DNA from: Labrus mixtus | Taxonomy: Eukaryota; Chordata; Actinopteri; Labriformes; Labridae | Assembly: GCF_963584025.1 (NCBI RefSeq) | Contig: NC_083629.1 | Coordinates: forward strand, 1,029,501 to 1,093,500 | Reading direction: 5' to 3' | Length of the DNA: 64,000 nucleotides | Part shown: positions 42,201 to 55,699 of the stretch, in pieces | Numbering within the stretch: position 1 is the stretch's first letter | Layout of the letters: every line of letters starts with the position of its first letter | The notes under the pieces: generated by a model | The model's input: only the letters and a program-made list of their open reading frames with translations | The model's database searches: none | Told to the model about the DNA's origin: nothing | Made by a program: the position numbers and the translations under genes

Positions 42201-43728
42201 ATCTTCGAGTGCTGAACAACCTTTGTCCTATCTGCCTCATCTCTGTGTGATGATTGTAACTTTCAGATTGGTTATTATTGTATCTCTTGAGGAATATGGA
42301 ATTTTAACTTTTGCTGTTCTAAAAAGACTGCAGCTCTTAAATTCCTCTTCAAGACCCGCTTACGTATTAATTCTTAAATACTCATTCAAGCTCACACTCT
42401 AGTGTTGAAAATAGAGACAGGCATCAGTCAAACCAATAGATTATTGAAAAATGAGGCTAGATCAATTCTGAACGCACTCAGAGGATAACACACACTCTTC
42501 TCTCCACACATTTGTCTTCACACACAAACAGACAGCCAGGACCTACATACACAATAGAAATGTGATGACAGCATTGCAATGGGTGTACTCTGGTCCACTA
42601 TCAGATTGTTGTTCATCATAAAGAAGCTAGAGGAACCCACAGCTCTAAGTATTGAACACAGATAGAAAAAGGAAAAAAATAATGACAAGAACAGATTGAA
42701 TGAAAAGGAAAGAAGGCGAAAGAGATGGTAAGAAAATAATTGACCCGCGGATAGAAAGGGGAGTCAACAAAACAGCATGAATTGCATCAGCGGTGACTCA
42801 TTCTGTATCTTGTAAAGAAATGTTTGACTGTTTCTGTGTGTGCTCGTGAGGGAGAAGAGACATCACAGAAACATTATGAGAGAGGTAAAAGACGAGTTAT
42901 ACAAAGTGAATATAAGCTGTGATTCTTTTAAAGTGCCTTGTCCTTGAGTTCCTTTCACCAATCTGCCTCTTAGCTACTCTTAGCCTGTGACTAAAAGGGC
43001 TACTTATATGATTATGTGTGAATGAATCTTCTTGCTTTCTTACAGTTTGTTTAATTATGTTTTTGAAAGATGGAAAAAACGCATTATTTCTCTTTTGGCT
43101 GGTTGAGGTTTTTTTTTCTTCCTTAATTTGTTATCTAGTATTGCAGAGATCAGAAAATCAGATCTATATTGTATAAAATGTATGTCAGTAAACTTAGCTG
43201 CTTGCCCATGCAAAAAAACATCTTGGCTTGCCTTTGCCTCATATGGCTGACTTTATTTTGCCATTTACATGGTGCACAATCTGGGTGCCAAGGGAGGTGC
43301 AGGGCACAAAGAACTTGAATTTAGTCCCTTGATTGTACTTAAATGTTTTTTGGGCGTAGCATGAATCAAACCAATCGGAGTGTAAGCACTCATTCCCTTC
43401 AGAGCCCACAGGCTGGCACCTTGTCGTTTACACAGCAGATTTCAGTATTATATTCTCTATATAAGTCAGACTGAACTCCAGGTGGCTCATCTAATTTCTG
43501 TCCTTTTATTGTTCCCCTGAACTCACAGAACACACATGACACTATATGAAACATGTTGATGAGTTAAATTACATTTTGCTGAAGCATTTCCACAACATCA
43601 GAAATGATCAAAAAGAAGCGGTGATCGTTTCTGCATGAGGTACTAAAATGTGTCTCATTATGTATTAAATATCTCCATAAACGGCAACATAATCTGACAG
43701 GGTCTATGTTGACTAATGATCTTTGTTC
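42201..43728. other. No recognisable gene or repeat
   Basis: AT-rich, without motif. Confidence 0.5.
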
Positions 43729-43732
43729 TTAT

Positions 43733-43756
43733 CCATCCATCCATCCATCCATCCCT
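43733..43756. repeat. (ATCC)n microsatellite
   Basis: Five to six ATCC units, with further interrupted CCATCCA units up to about 43800. Confidence 0.9.
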
Positions 43757-44530
43757 GTTATCCGATATTTCCATCCATCCACTTACAACCATCCACTTAT
43801 TTTGTCCTCTGGAATTCTTGGCTATATTCTCTAAGGCAGTGGTTCCCCCCATACTTGTATCTAAGATTATGCTTTCAAAAATAAGCATAAATGTTTATAT
43901 ATGATCTATTAAATTCTATCAGAATATGCCCACACACTCGTTCTTACCAAAAGACCTTTGTATAAATTTTCCAGAAATGTTTTAACATGATTTGATATAA
44001 TATTTAAAAGAACCTGGCCCCCAAAGCTCAGGCAACCAAATGCTCTAATGTATGCCTAATGGACACTGGACAGTCTGTATTAATATCTATGGGCTTGATA
44101 TACTGTGGCACTCATAGTTATGTTTGTGTGCTTCTTTGTGTGTTTCTGTGTGTATTAGACAGTATTCGAAAGAGAGTGCATAGTGGAAAGCTTTGGCAGA
44201 AACAGCAGCTAGCTGTTTCTCAGCCATATGTCCCACTCAGACCTCTGAAAACTCATCAAATGAAAACATATATATACCTGAGCACTGAGCAGTTTGAGCA
44301 CGTCTGTGCTTTTCTGTGTATCAAACGGGCACAGTCTGGTATGAACTTCATGTCTGCCCAGCTTTCTAATATGTCCATTTGATAACAGGAAAATGCAGTG
44401 CCAAAGACCAGGTTCTAGGTGGGCAGAGGCACAGTAGCTTTCTGTGTCCTTCAGGAACACAGCATCTGTGTACCTGACCACACCTCATTTTAAGACCACC
44501 ACACCCATGGGCGCTTATGGGGATGCGAGC
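43757..44530. other. No recognisable gene
   Basis: GGCAGTGGTTC at 43834 resembles a hAT terminus, but no partner end is present. Confidence 0.45.
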
Positions 44531-44531
44531 T

Positions 44532-45812
44532 CAATCAATCAATCAATCAATCAATTTTTATTTGTATAGCGTCCACTCATAACAAGTGTTATCTCGAGAC
44601 ACTTTACAAGAAGCAGGTAAAATACCTTACTCATTGTCTGTTAACATTACAAAAGAGCAGGTGTTCTGGCAAGCCGTCAACCGACGATCGTGAGGAGCCT
44701 AGGAGAGCTCAAGAGCTCCCAGGAAAGTAGATGGTTAGTGACTGAGATTTATAGATAGATACATGCAGTAATATGATGTACTGTATATGCACAGAGAGAG
44801 AGGGAGAGAGAGAGAGAGAGAGAGAGGAGCTCAAGGTGCCAGTTCCCCTGGTAGTCTAAGCCTATAGCAGCATAACTAAGAGCTGGTCATCACCAGCACC
44901 AGCCCTAACTATAAGATTTATCAAAAAGGAAAGTTTTAAGTCTATTCTTAAAAATACAGACTGTGTCTGCCTCCTGGACAGAAGGCGGAAGGCGGTTCCA
45001 GAGGAGAGGAGCCTGATAACTGAAGGCTTTACCCCCCATAGTACACTTGGAGACTGTAGGTACCACCAGCAGGCCTGCACTCTGGGACCGCAACGCTCTT
45101 GAGGGACAGTACGGCACTAGTAGCTCCTTCAGGTAAGATGGTGCCTGGCCATTTAGAGCTTTGTAGGTGAGAAGAAGGATCTTGAATTCTATTCTAGACT
45201 GTATAGGGAGCCAGTGCAGAGAAGCCAGGACAGGAGTGATGTGGTCCCATTTCCTGGTTCTGGTCAGTACACGAGCTGCAGCATTCTGGACCAGTTGAAG
45301 AGTCTTTAGAGATTTGCCAGAGCACCCTGACAAAAGACAGTTACAATAATCCAGTCTGGAGGTAACAAATGCATGAACTAGTTTTTCTGCATCATTTTGC
45401 GACAGGATATTCCTGATCTTGGATATATTACGAAGGTGAAAATAGGCTGTTCTTGAAATTTGCCTGACGTGAGAGCTAAAAGACATATCTTGATCAAATA
45501 GAACTCCTAGATTCCTAACAGTGGTGCTAGATGCCAGGCTGATGTCATTAAGGACAGTCAAATCACTAGAAAAAGTCTCTCTGAGGTTCTTAGGGCCTAG
45601 CACAATAACTTCAGTCTTGTCTGAGTTAAGTAGCAAAAAATTTCTGGTCATCCAGGTCCTAACGTCCTTAAGGCACGTTTCTAGCTGACATAACTGACTG
45701 GTACCACCGGGCTTCATTGATACATAAAGCTGAGTATCATCTGCATAACAATATATGCAATAATGTATGGAGTGTTTCCTCATAATATTTCCCAGAGGAA
45801 GCATATATAATG
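44532..45812 (-). mobile_element. L2-clade LINE, 5'-truncated
   Basis: On the minus strand, an ORF2 that starts just before the YADD motif, a 3' UTR with a (GA)n run (44796-44826), and the L2 tail block ending in (TTGA)n at 44532-44555. The tail is the same as copies 1 and 2 at 6467 and 36640, which ties those fragments to this LINE family. The 5' end is cut at about 45812. Confidence 0.88.
44905..45804 (-). pseudogene. L2 ORF2, C-terminal 299 codons, open frame
   Basis: The frame opens with CYADDTQLYVSM, reverse transcriptase motif C with both catalytic aspartates. It continues with WMTRNFLLLNSDKTEVIVLG (motif D/E), LGVLFDQDMSFSSHV, FVTSRLDYCNCLLSGCSG, LVQNAAARVLTRTRKWDHI, LHWLPIQSRIEFKILLLTYK and FKNRLKTFLFDKSYS at the end. 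This block order is diagnostic for the L2 clade. It runs without a stop or frameshift, so the insertion is fairly young, but endonuclease and reverse transcriptase motifs A and B are missing through 5' truncation. Confidence 0.9.
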
Positions 45813-46940
45813 TAAAGAGAAATCAACTGCTATTCACACAGCTGTGGAGCTAAAATGACAACTGCATCAGGTGGAACATAGTAAAGTCACCTGCAGGCAT
45901 AAGATAGGGTCCAGTGAGCTGTTTTGTAAGGACGACGGGCAGACAACACGGCTCTGTTCCATCCCTGATGGTTTCAGTTCCGTATTCAACGCACTGCCTT
46001 GTTAATGCGTACACTTGTGAATTGCACAAACCAAAGTCGTGACCCAAGAGCAGTTTATAAAACTTTGTAATAAAGTAGCACATTGAGAATATTGTTTTTG
46101 CATGTGTTTCAGATCAGATGAGCAAATGTAATGGCAATCTTTCAGTCTGTTGTTGAAAGGTTTATTGTCTATTTTTCCAGTTAAGAAGAATAGTTTTCTT
46201 GGCAATTGTTAAGGTGATCCAAGTTGACAGTATATTGTCAGGTGGAGGTTCATCAGAAGAGTTGTCCCAGCAGACATACAGATGTGGAGACTGGAATGCA
46301 GCAACCTAAGGTAAAGAAGAGTTTGGATGATGGGTAGAGCCAGGAGGCATTAGAGTAGTCATCATCAGTGTTGAGTGTTCAGTCTTTACATGTGATGTTG
46401 TCTGTTAAACTTATTTTGAATGTTTTCTGCTCTATTAAGTGGACTCTGAGTAGGATTTTATCTGGAATGAGTTGTATTTTTGAATTAGACGACTTCGAAA
46501 AGGTGTCACTATGAATGGTTTGCGCCCAATGATGGAAACAAGAACTGTGCAGAAATGGCACCTGCATCAACATTGAAGAATGATTGTTTTGTCTCCTCAA
46601 TGTCAGGCCGAATCTTTTTACGATGGCAGGTACAACCTTCCATAGCCCTGCAATGGGGTTCAGGAAAGAGCCAGATGCAACAACCTGTAGTGTTGACAGT
46701 AATTTGAAAGTACTGCATGGGATTTCTAAGTGGCAGGCTCAATGTCATCCTTGATGTCATCTAGTAGAGCAAGGCATATCCTGTCAACGGAAATCTGCAA
46801 ATGATTCACACTCATTTAAATCAAAAAGAGATACTGGACCAGACAGTATCAGGACCCCAACACCCCTCCAATTAGACCAAACCAAGCTCAGGACCCCAAA
46901 ATTCCCCCAATGAGACCAAACCAAGTTACCAAGCAACTTA
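45813..46940 (-). other. Unclassified; weak LINE-like coding trace
   Basis: On the minus strand near 46170-46240 one frame reads WITLTIAKKTILLNWK, reminiscent of the C-terminal part of L1/Tx1-type ORF2 (compare ITRNWLK at 61735). Stops and frame changes surround it. Suggestive only. Confidence 0.3.
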
Positions 46941-46959
46941 AAGAAAAAAACATGACATA

Positions 46960-47400
46960 TTAGAAGGAAAGCACTCAAAAACAGAGTAAATTAAAATGCT
47001 ATTTGACCCTAAACAGAGACTTCAAATTGGCAGTTTACCAGAGCACTATAAAAAAATCCTACACTAAGAAAAGTCGTGACAATGTACTGACTCAGCGAGC
47101 ACAGACTAGCGAGGGGTCGTTACAAAAGAGCTGGCTCCCAGAGGAGGACAGACTCTGCACTCAGTGTGACACCTTACAGGTAGAGACAGAGCTCCACTTC
47201 TTCACATCATGCCCAGTAGTATCAGACTGTAAGAGAGGAATACTTCCCCCAAATAACACACACTCCCCCTGAGTTTGAACACACAACAGACACACAAAAA
47301 GGTTGATACCTAGTAGGAGAAAAACCCAACTGCCAAATTATAGCAGTCAAATTTATCAAAGGCTGTCTGGACCAGAGGACGACCAGTGGAACCTAAACCT
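46960..47400 (+). pseudogene. Coding fossil with a Cys2-His-Cys motif, TE-derived
   Basis: Reading near 46990 gives LTLNRDFKLA. After frame changes the clearest stretch is SWLPEEDRLCTQCDTLQVET followed by ELHFFTSCP, a CxxC...HxxxxC arrangement. Similar WLPxExRLCxxC...VETExHFLxxC segments occur in many fish repeat-derived proteins, which to my knowledge are linked to non-LTR elements. The family is not certain. A further frame downstream (near 47320) has traces of the following region. Broken by stops; no function is expected. Confidence 0.5.
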
Positions 47401-50108
47401 TAACATTTTTTAACACGCATTTCTGGGTTGCATGCTATCTTTATCTGTCATTTGCACAGGTAAAGTGGGCCTATGTATTTTTCACAGTGTTTAGTCGGGA
47501 TAATCATGTTGTCAGTTTGTATTATCTTGTAGATTTTGGAGAAGGAATATTTTTAAATAGGCTAGCTGTTGTTTGAGGATCGTCAATTATTGGAGGTTGG
47601 TTTCTAAGTGTTATTGGACAGGCTGATTTTTATACTGAGACCATGTTTCAGTTGAGAATATTGTAGTAATCTGCTACCAATCAGTATCTTTCTTCAAGGG
47701 CCTTATATGGTATCAGTGAGTTGTCTTCAAATGTGTATTCTAGATGTGCGATGCAAGTATTTTCCATTCGCTGTATTTGGTTTGTTTGTTATGTTAAAGT
47801 CTAGATTGTGCCATATTGGAGAAAATGTGTTTGATGTCTTGGTATGTTTGGTCTTTTGGTTAAGTTTCCACCTAGCTGTAAGGGTCACTGCTTATGAGTT
47901 ATTGAAGCCAGTTTTAGTTAGTTTTCTTAATGTTGAATTAACAGAGGACATATTTACACAGTGCCAGCATCCCTGAAACTTGTTACCAAACAAACCTGTC
48001 ATTTCCTCGAGAATCCACTAAAGTGTCAGACCCTCCTTTAATCTTTGTCTTCTATTTTTGTTTTCCCAACACATCCTCTGTATTTCACATCTTCCCTATC
48101 CACCCTTCTCTTCTCTCTGTCTCTTTAACTCCTCCCTCCATCCCTAAATCATATCCAACCCCTCCGCTCTGTGCTTTTCTCTCCCTGCTTGCCTGCTCAC
48201 TGGCTCCCTCCTCTTACCTCCCCTCATCTCTCTCTGCATTGCAGTATCTGTGTCAGCCATCAGCAGAAAAAGCTGTGTGTGAGAAAGTGTGTGTGTAGGA
48301 CACACGCTGGCAGCTGGACAGAAACTGAGATGGATTGCATTCGTTCACCTCACTCTCTTTTTCTCACCGGTCTCTTTTTCATCAGTCCTTTTATTTCTTT
48401 TCTTTTTTTATCTACTTTTGTCTCATCTGTGATTGGTTGATTCTCTTTTTTTGTTGTTTTGTCCTCTATTATATATAATGTTTTTGTCCTGAGGAGTACT
48501 ACCCAGCCTGTGAACAAAGTTATGTTTATCCAAATGCTGGTTTTGACTTTGCACATGTGGCCAAAGATATATTGCTAAGTCTAGCGTTTAATACATCATT
48601 GTATAACAAAGAAAAAAAAAGAAACAATAGGTTTCTATCCAGTTAAACAAAATTCGTACCAAATTGCAGAAATGTTGCACAACAAAATCACTGAAATCAA
48701 CCAAAGAGCCAAAGGTCTTCATGGAACCTGGGGTCAACGCAGCAATGACTTTTATTATGGGGTGCACACTCTTATCACTGTCCTGATCCAGTGTTGAAAG
48801 CTGCACATTGCTTGAATAGTTACCTGTTCAAGCAATGGCAAAAACATGCTTGAACTTTTCTGTGTCAGCAACCAATTCATGACCTCTCAATAACGAATAA
48901 GCTGCAATTAAAGCTTATCATGATTCTGTATTCACACTAAAACCAACTTCATTTGGTCAAGTACACAGGTAAGCCAAGGCCACCTTCCTAAATGAAGGCC
49001 TGGCCAACAATAGTTACATTAATTACCCACTACAGAGGTCACCACAAAGGTGCCGACAGTATAATACAACAGCAAATTAGTTCTCACCTGCTAATCTTCA
49101 GGTAAAGCACCAAGCGAACACTCGTGGCTCTCGGCTTTCATATATCTGCGTCATAAAAGTGTCTGTCTGGATTTTTAATAATTAGCTGTATTTAATTATT
49201 CATTGACGGCAACAAGGGAAATGTTAGTCATCTGTTTTCCTGCTCCATCTCTCCAACATTGTTACTAATTTCATGTCCCATTATGTGCTCATTATATTTA
49301 AGTCCTGCTGTTTTTTTTTTGGCTCACTGGCTAATCCATGCAGATGCAGACCAAACCATCACAAACCCAGCTGGACTGAGACAAGCTAATGATTGAGGTA
49401 GCACTGCTATTTTCCAGTCAATTTCTTTCTCCTCTGTCTCTCTCACTCCTACACACGAGCACATATACTACTATTAATGACCAGGTATAGAGAGAGTAGA
49501 TGAACATTGTGGGTGTTAATGGCTGGGTGACAGCAAGCACTCACATCCATTGAGACACACGATGTCACATTGTATTTGCCCGATGTGTGTGGCGTTTTGC
49601 ATGGGTCAGTTATAGGGCAAAGTGTGAAAATAGAAAACTGCTCTGCTTCTAATTCCATAACATGACGAGGCAGATTGTGTCCATAAAATGAAAAGACCTA
49701 CCACCTGCTCACATTTCGAAATGACAGGGACGTTTAAGAGGCTGGCCTCGCTGGAGCACAGTGTAAAGTTAAATTGGTTTGGTATTAGAGTGCAAGTCCA
49801 TGTAATGATGTACTTTACCTTCTTTAAGATATGGGATAAAGCTCACTGTCAAGCCGGTAAAGTGATCCCCCCTCATATTCTGCTCCCAGCATGGATTCCT
49901 GTGGGAATATAATCTGGACAGGTTGACAGATTCCTGTGGTCAGTGTCTATTCATTAAAATGAAGTGGTCTTTGGTCTTACATGGCACAGAAATCTTGACC
50001 GAACTTTCAGGACTTTTTACAAAGAGCCAAATAAATAGTTATGAACACAAATGACAATTATTGTTACTTTTTGAAATGGCAGAAATAACTTCAGAAATGA
50101 ACTTGATT
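47401..50108. other. No gene seen; some balanced-complexity stretches
   Basis: 48020-48240 is C/T-rich. Around 49150-49300 several TAATTA/TTAATAATTAG-type cores cluster, as in homeodomain target sites, without further support. No repeat is recognised. Confidence 0.4.
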
Positions 50109-50223
50109 TTTATTTTTATTTTTTTTTTTGGGGCTTTTTGTGCCTTTATTGGAGAGATAGGACAGTGGACTACAGCCTCCATACATGGGGCGCGCTCACT
50201 AACCACTGTGCCACCAGTGCCCC
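50109..50223 (-). repeat. tRNA-headed SINE (family C), short copy
   Basis: GGGGCTTTTTGTGCCTTTAT, GGAGAGATAGGACAGTGG and ATGGGGCGCGCTCACTAACC, then ACTGTGCCACCAGTGCCCC (inverted head). The middle of the longer copy at 17297 is missing. Confidence 0.78.
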
Positions 50224-51230
50224 ATGATTAACTTGATTTTTAATCTTTAGTATGGGTCAAGCTTCAAAAGTGCTGGATGATTAAGAAATCACACTTCTTG
50301 TGTGATGTTGATTATTAGCTAAATCCTTGGTTGTCTTGCCGTTAACTATAACACTACACATTCTGAATTAAATACCTTCAGCTGTGGGTAAGCAAAAGTT
50401 TGCTGTGCGTCTCGCATACTTTAATGTCTGTCCGTAGCAAAGCATGACATACACGGACCGAACAACAACAGTGATACCTCACATGTCTTAAAGCAATATC
50501 ACTCCACCAACCGTAACCATGAGTAACCTTAAAGGCACAGTGCATCATGTCAAACAGTTACTCTTGCAATTGTATGCAAAGTACAAAATGTAGCCTATAT
50601 ATAAAATAAATCAAATAATGTACATCATCTCAGAAAAATAAAGATCTATAAAATAAATCTCAGCTCCATCTTACACTACTCTGAAAAATGTTTGGTTTGT
50701 GTAGATTTCGGAAACCCCTGAGGATCTAGTGGTGCATCTTATTTCTTTGCCGATTTTGTTCTGTCAATGTGTACATAGTTTTCTTTAATATCAGGTCTCA
50801 TCTCGCTTTACTTACACAGTCAAATGTATCACTGTGATGTGAGAATCTTTGCCTTGGAATATGTAAAAAAAAAAAAAAAAAGCTGGTTTCTGCAGTGAGC
50901 AGTTAATTGCTTCATCTGCTATATACAGCAGCAGTTTCAGGAACAAAAAAATAATAGCAATATAGAAATAATTGATCTTATCCTTGATGGTCTGGTTTGC
51001 TACAGTATTTTGGATCGTAGAGACATCTGTATGAATTTCATCCTATTTAATAACTAACTTTATTTCACCCTGCCTGGTAGGTGACCTTGCTTCTAGCACT
51101 GCTAATGGCCTGCTCCTGGTCCACATCTTTACACCAGACATTAAATGTATCGCCTATACCCATATCATTGTGTTAGACATTTAATCAGAGTATGAGAACA
51201 CATGACTTAGTGATCCTTTTACTGTTTGAA
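50224..51230. other. No recognisable gene
   Basis: An A homopolymer of about 17 at 50865-50881; otherwise plain AT-rich DNA. Confidence 0.5.
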
Positions 51231-51239
51231 GCATCACCT

Positions 51240-51490
51240 TTAGGTTGACTTTGAGTGAATTATCTCAAAACTATAGGAATGGATTGTCATTAATTAATTT
51301 TTAAAGCTTTGGTCGCACCCTGAAATCTTTATTTCCTCTGGATAAAACTGCAATGTGTCCAATAAATCAATTTAAGAGCAACCTGTAAAATGAAAGACAT
51401 CCCCTCACTTCCCGGCTGGACTTCATTTTTTGTGATGTTTGCCAAACATTATGTTAGCATGCTAAGGTGATTGGCTGCTAAGTGTTAATT
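51240..51490 (+). repeat. Decayed dispersed fish repeat
   Basis: GTGAATTATCTCAAAACTAT, GGAATGGATTGTCATTAA and ATTATGTTAGCATGCTAAGG in this order match a widespread teleost repeat with TATCTCAACAACTAT..GGATTGCCAT and TGTTAGCATGCTAA blocks. The middle is shortened. Confidence 0.55.
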
Positions 51491-53705
51491 TGCAATAATG
51501 TCTGATTGGGCAGGATATACATTTTATCAGTGAAGCTGCAATCAACTTTGCAGTGTGTCACTGCTACAGAATAACAAAAACTAGTGTGTTTTCTTCCCCT
51601 GTAGAATACTTCTGGTGACTGATGTGGTTAGCCTGATTGAACTGTAGTAACTTGAGCTCCATAAGCAATTGATGCAGGTGTGAGCTGTGGTACTGCAGAA
51701 CATTTGAGCTTGCTTCTGAATGTAGTTCTCATCCTGCTATGAATAATGTTCTCCCTTTTCATATCCATAGGGAGATTTCAAACAAAACTGAAAACAACAC
51801 AAAGAATGAACTATTTTGGGCTATGATGCTGTCGTTTTGACAGCCATTATATTATACTGTCAATTTGAGAATCCCCAGTATATTACATGAGGGGGCTATT
51901 TAGTTGTTAAATTATAGCTGAATTGTGTCATTCTGTCTGTCACAGAACGAGCTGAAGGATGGGAGAAAGTAGCAAGTGAACAGTTCATTTTAGGAAAGAT
52001 GAGATAGAGAAAGACAGCTTTGAATATTTGAGTTTTGCTTAAAAGAGCCGCTCAACCTTATATCTATTTATCAATCTCTATTATCTCCACCTCCTTCTGT
52101 CTCTAGTTCAGTTTCAATCATTCAGCTTGGAGACCTGTACATATTGGGTCTAACCATCAGTCAGGTCAGCCTTGCCTCAGTCATCCTCGATCAATGTCCA
52201 TCCAGCGTCTTCTCTGCGTCATGTCAGTCACAGCCTATAGGCTGACCAGAGAGGCAGCAGACAGGTAGAGCGCTCCATTCATCCATCATTCAGTCTCTGT
52301 CAACCTACAGACTCTCTGACTATTCTCTTTCAAAATAAACGCCTTAAACAGCCAACCATCCAACATGTGCAAAAAGTTAGAGGTCACAGAGATTACGGAA
52401 CACTCCTTCCAACCATTTTATGTTGTATCACTATGTTTATGGCATATTCACATACTGTATGTTTATGGCATGGAAACTCAAACAATAAGATTCCTCATTG
52501 ACCATTGTCACAAAACACAAATCCTGAAATGTTACATTTAAAAAAGTCCATTGATCTATTGAAATGAAAAGTGGCATGGCTTTAACAGGAAACACATATA
52601 CTTCCTATCTCATAGCCACCACTTGAGTCCAGACTTAAAGACTTTGACCACTTTTTGCCAGATTCCAATTAAAATGTGGACAAACATTTATAGTTTCCAA
52701 AGGATGTCTCCTAACACGGCCTGTGTATTCATATATATTCCAGCCCTGCATGCTCAATAAGAATGATCATAAAAATGTTTAAAGTAATGACATGTAGGAT
52801 TTTGGTACACCAATGGTCTCTGAGTGCACCTGCAGTTTCAGTTAGCATTAGTGGATTACATTGGAATTAAAAGAGTCATCTCGACTGACTGCTCAGGCCA
52901 ACCTGAAATAAGACGATAGGGTCGACAGAGGACTCCCCGTTTGGGACAGTGCCAATTGTTGTTGAGAAGGAACTTGGTGGACATTTGCACCTTGGAGTGA
53001 AGCTTAGGGATTTAAATGTTAAAATCCCTGAACTAATGTATAGATTTTAATTAGTTTAAAAGCCCAAACTGAATAAATAAGCTTTACATAAAGAACTCAA
53101 TGAAAAGGGATTACAAATTCAAAGGGATGCTGAGGGGGAAAACAAAAATACTTTCTGTGCATGCCTTGCCTCTTGATTTATGTGCATGAAGTCATACATT
53201 TTTTAAATAGTATTGTAAATTGTTTTAGGATTTTGCTTGATTGGCTCATGAAGGCGAATGCACCTATAGTGCACTGGACAGAAGATAGATTTTAACATGA
53301 GCCACTTTATTGGCAAGAGTGAATCTGCTGAATGGGTTGGCACTGAAATCCTTAAAGGTATTTGAATGGTTGTTGGGGTTCCTTTTCCCTCCTGTTTCCC
53401 AAAATTCATTTAATCCCCTCGGTGTTTTACACCTGGCAGAACATTTTCAGAGATTGGGATTTAGAAGGGACAAAATAAAAATAAGAACCTATAAGAACAA
53501 AAAAAAAAATCTCATCACCTTGTTTCACTGAAACATCATGGAAAGTATATTTGAATCATTTTTCAGGGTCAGCTGATATAGTATGTTTACTAACTAACTG
53601 TAAAGAGTAGATTCAATGTGCATGGTCTTTCACTTGTTATGAATTGGCTCTATACATTACTGATTCTGGTCGATTTAAAAAAAAAAAAAAACACAACGCC
53701 AACAG
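51491..53705. other. No recognisable gene or repeat
   Basis: AT-rich DNA with an A run of about 14 at 53677-53690 next to the following SINE. No coding or transposon signature. Confidence 0.5.
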
Positions 53706-53945
53706 TAAATGGACTTGTATAGCACTTTAGACTACTCAAAGCGCTTTTACACCACATGTCAAACCTGGCCTTTCACACCCATTCACACACTGATGCAAGA
53801 TGTTGCAATGGAAAGTAACATTCAGAAGTAACTTATTCCATTCATACACATTCATACCCCACCGACATAGCAGCGGCAGCAACAGGGTTAAGTCTTGAGT
53901 CTTGCCCAAGAACACAGATTAAGGACACACAGTATGTGGGGGGTT
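53706..53945 (-). repeat. tRNA-headed SINE (family B), head lost
   Basis: GTAAATGGACTTGTATAGCA, CTCAAAGCGCTTTTACACCA, TTCACACCCATTCACACACT and GAGTCTTGCCCAAGAACACA follow the order of the copy at 35785. The inverted tRNA-like head expected near 53990 is missing. Confidence 0.8.
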
Positions 53946-55690
53946 ACATTTATTAGCGATGAGGGAAACCTCACTCATCAGTTGGATTTTGTGTTCTAGC
54001 TGATCCTCGTTCTTTATTTAAGAGGATGACATTAAACAAGCAAGAGGAGGAGCCTAAGCAGCAGATGCCTTATTAGCAAAATGGATGGGCTATATGCTAA
54101 GCACACATGACCAGCTTGTCATCAGTTAAAGTTCAAAGCCGTAAATCATCCCTCCCTCCTGCTCCTTTTGTTGCTTACTTTTTCCTTTTCTCTCACTTCT
54201 ATTCTGAAGGTCATTTAGGAAACAAAGTCTGTAGAACCAATTTCAGTGTAATATCTTAGATACACATTAATCAGACAGTCTGATTATCTCTTTGCTTTTA
54301 TTTGATATTACAGCACCCCAATGTGGACATTAATGTCACAAAGTCGGCTAAAACAAAGGATGAAAGATTTGATATAAGGTGATCATCAGTTACTTTGAGA
54401 ACATGACACAGTTTTATTTTGAAGAACTATGATCAATAATAAAGAATAGTAAAGATTACTATTTTAATACCTATTCTAAATTCACATCTTGTGAAAATAT
54501 TTGAAACATAATAGGACTTCAGTCAATGAAATGTTCCATATCCATATCCATATCTACAACCATAATGTGTATCCTTATGTGCAGTCTTAAAGTGACTTTT
54601 CATTTGTAGAAATGAGCACGGTGGGGGACAGAACTGCATAATCTAAAGTCAAATGTCTTTTACAGAACAGTTTCCTAAAACTTAATGGAAAATATCCAGA
54701 GGTGAGGAAAACATTTTCAAAGTAGAAAACTTGAGGGAAAGACAACCACAGTTCTCAAAGAATCTGCCTGCTTTTAGGCTGCAAAGGTGGAAGTTATTCT
54801 GCTGAGTTGAAACTTCCCAAGCAAATGTATACTAACATATTACATTTAAAATAGCTTTTTAGTTTCTTACAGTAAAAGAAGGCCATGTTGTATATTCAAC
54901 CATCTTTGTATGGCATATATTCGTTAGCTCCAACCATAGACATATGAATACATGCAGTGTATATATAATACTTTAATACTATAAATGTAATACTTTAAAT
55001 GAAGTATTTGAGCGAGAAAACTTTCCAGAAGAATAGATGAGGTAAATCATGGGGCTGATTTTGAAACCTGGTAAAGCCCATGAAGGCCTCTAAAACTAAA
55101 GACTTTTACATCCTATTTAAAAAGTATGATGCAAATGGTAATTAAGTGGTTAGTAGAGCTAAGACTTATATCAAAGTAACTAAAGCCCCTAATTAACTAA
55201 AAACACAATCTCCTGACAATTTCTAGACAATTTCAGGACAACCAGGTCCTGACATTTTCCAGACCTGCCTTTCACACTTTGCCCATGTCTGAAGCACTCT
55301 CACAACTGCAAAACAATCTGGTTGGTTGAGGTGAGGGGTTGAAAACCTGCCAAGCATTATTGCTTAGATGAGCAGGTTTCTTGCTTAAAATCACTACAAT
55401 ATAAACGTAAAATAAAATCTAAATACAATAAAAATGGTAGAAAACATGTTATGTCCACATCAATGTTTGCTTAATTTATAAAAAGAACAACAAACAACAG
55501 AATACCTATCTTGAAGGGGTCTTCATTGTTGCTAGGGGCAACCGGCATGTAAGATTTGTTGATGATATGTTCCCACCCGATAGAAACTCAGTTGGTGAAG
55601 GGCTTTAACCACGCTAATCTACAAATGTTCTCGACATTTGATCAGCATGTTTAGTTTCCAACCAGGTGTGAAAACAGTCTGTACTGTGTT
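53946..55690. other. No recognisable gene
   Basis: A short CCATAT tandem run (54537-54555) is the only regular structure. Frames are all short. Confidence 0.5.
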
Positions 55691-55699
55691 TTCTCTAAC

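Noticed and set aside
43834..43850. GGCAGTGGTTC as the start of another hAT MITE
   Set aside because: No matching right end or internal blocks were found downstream.
48023..48298. 91-codon frame
   Set aside because: Pro/Ser/Leu-rich product of a pyrimidine-rich stretch, without motif.
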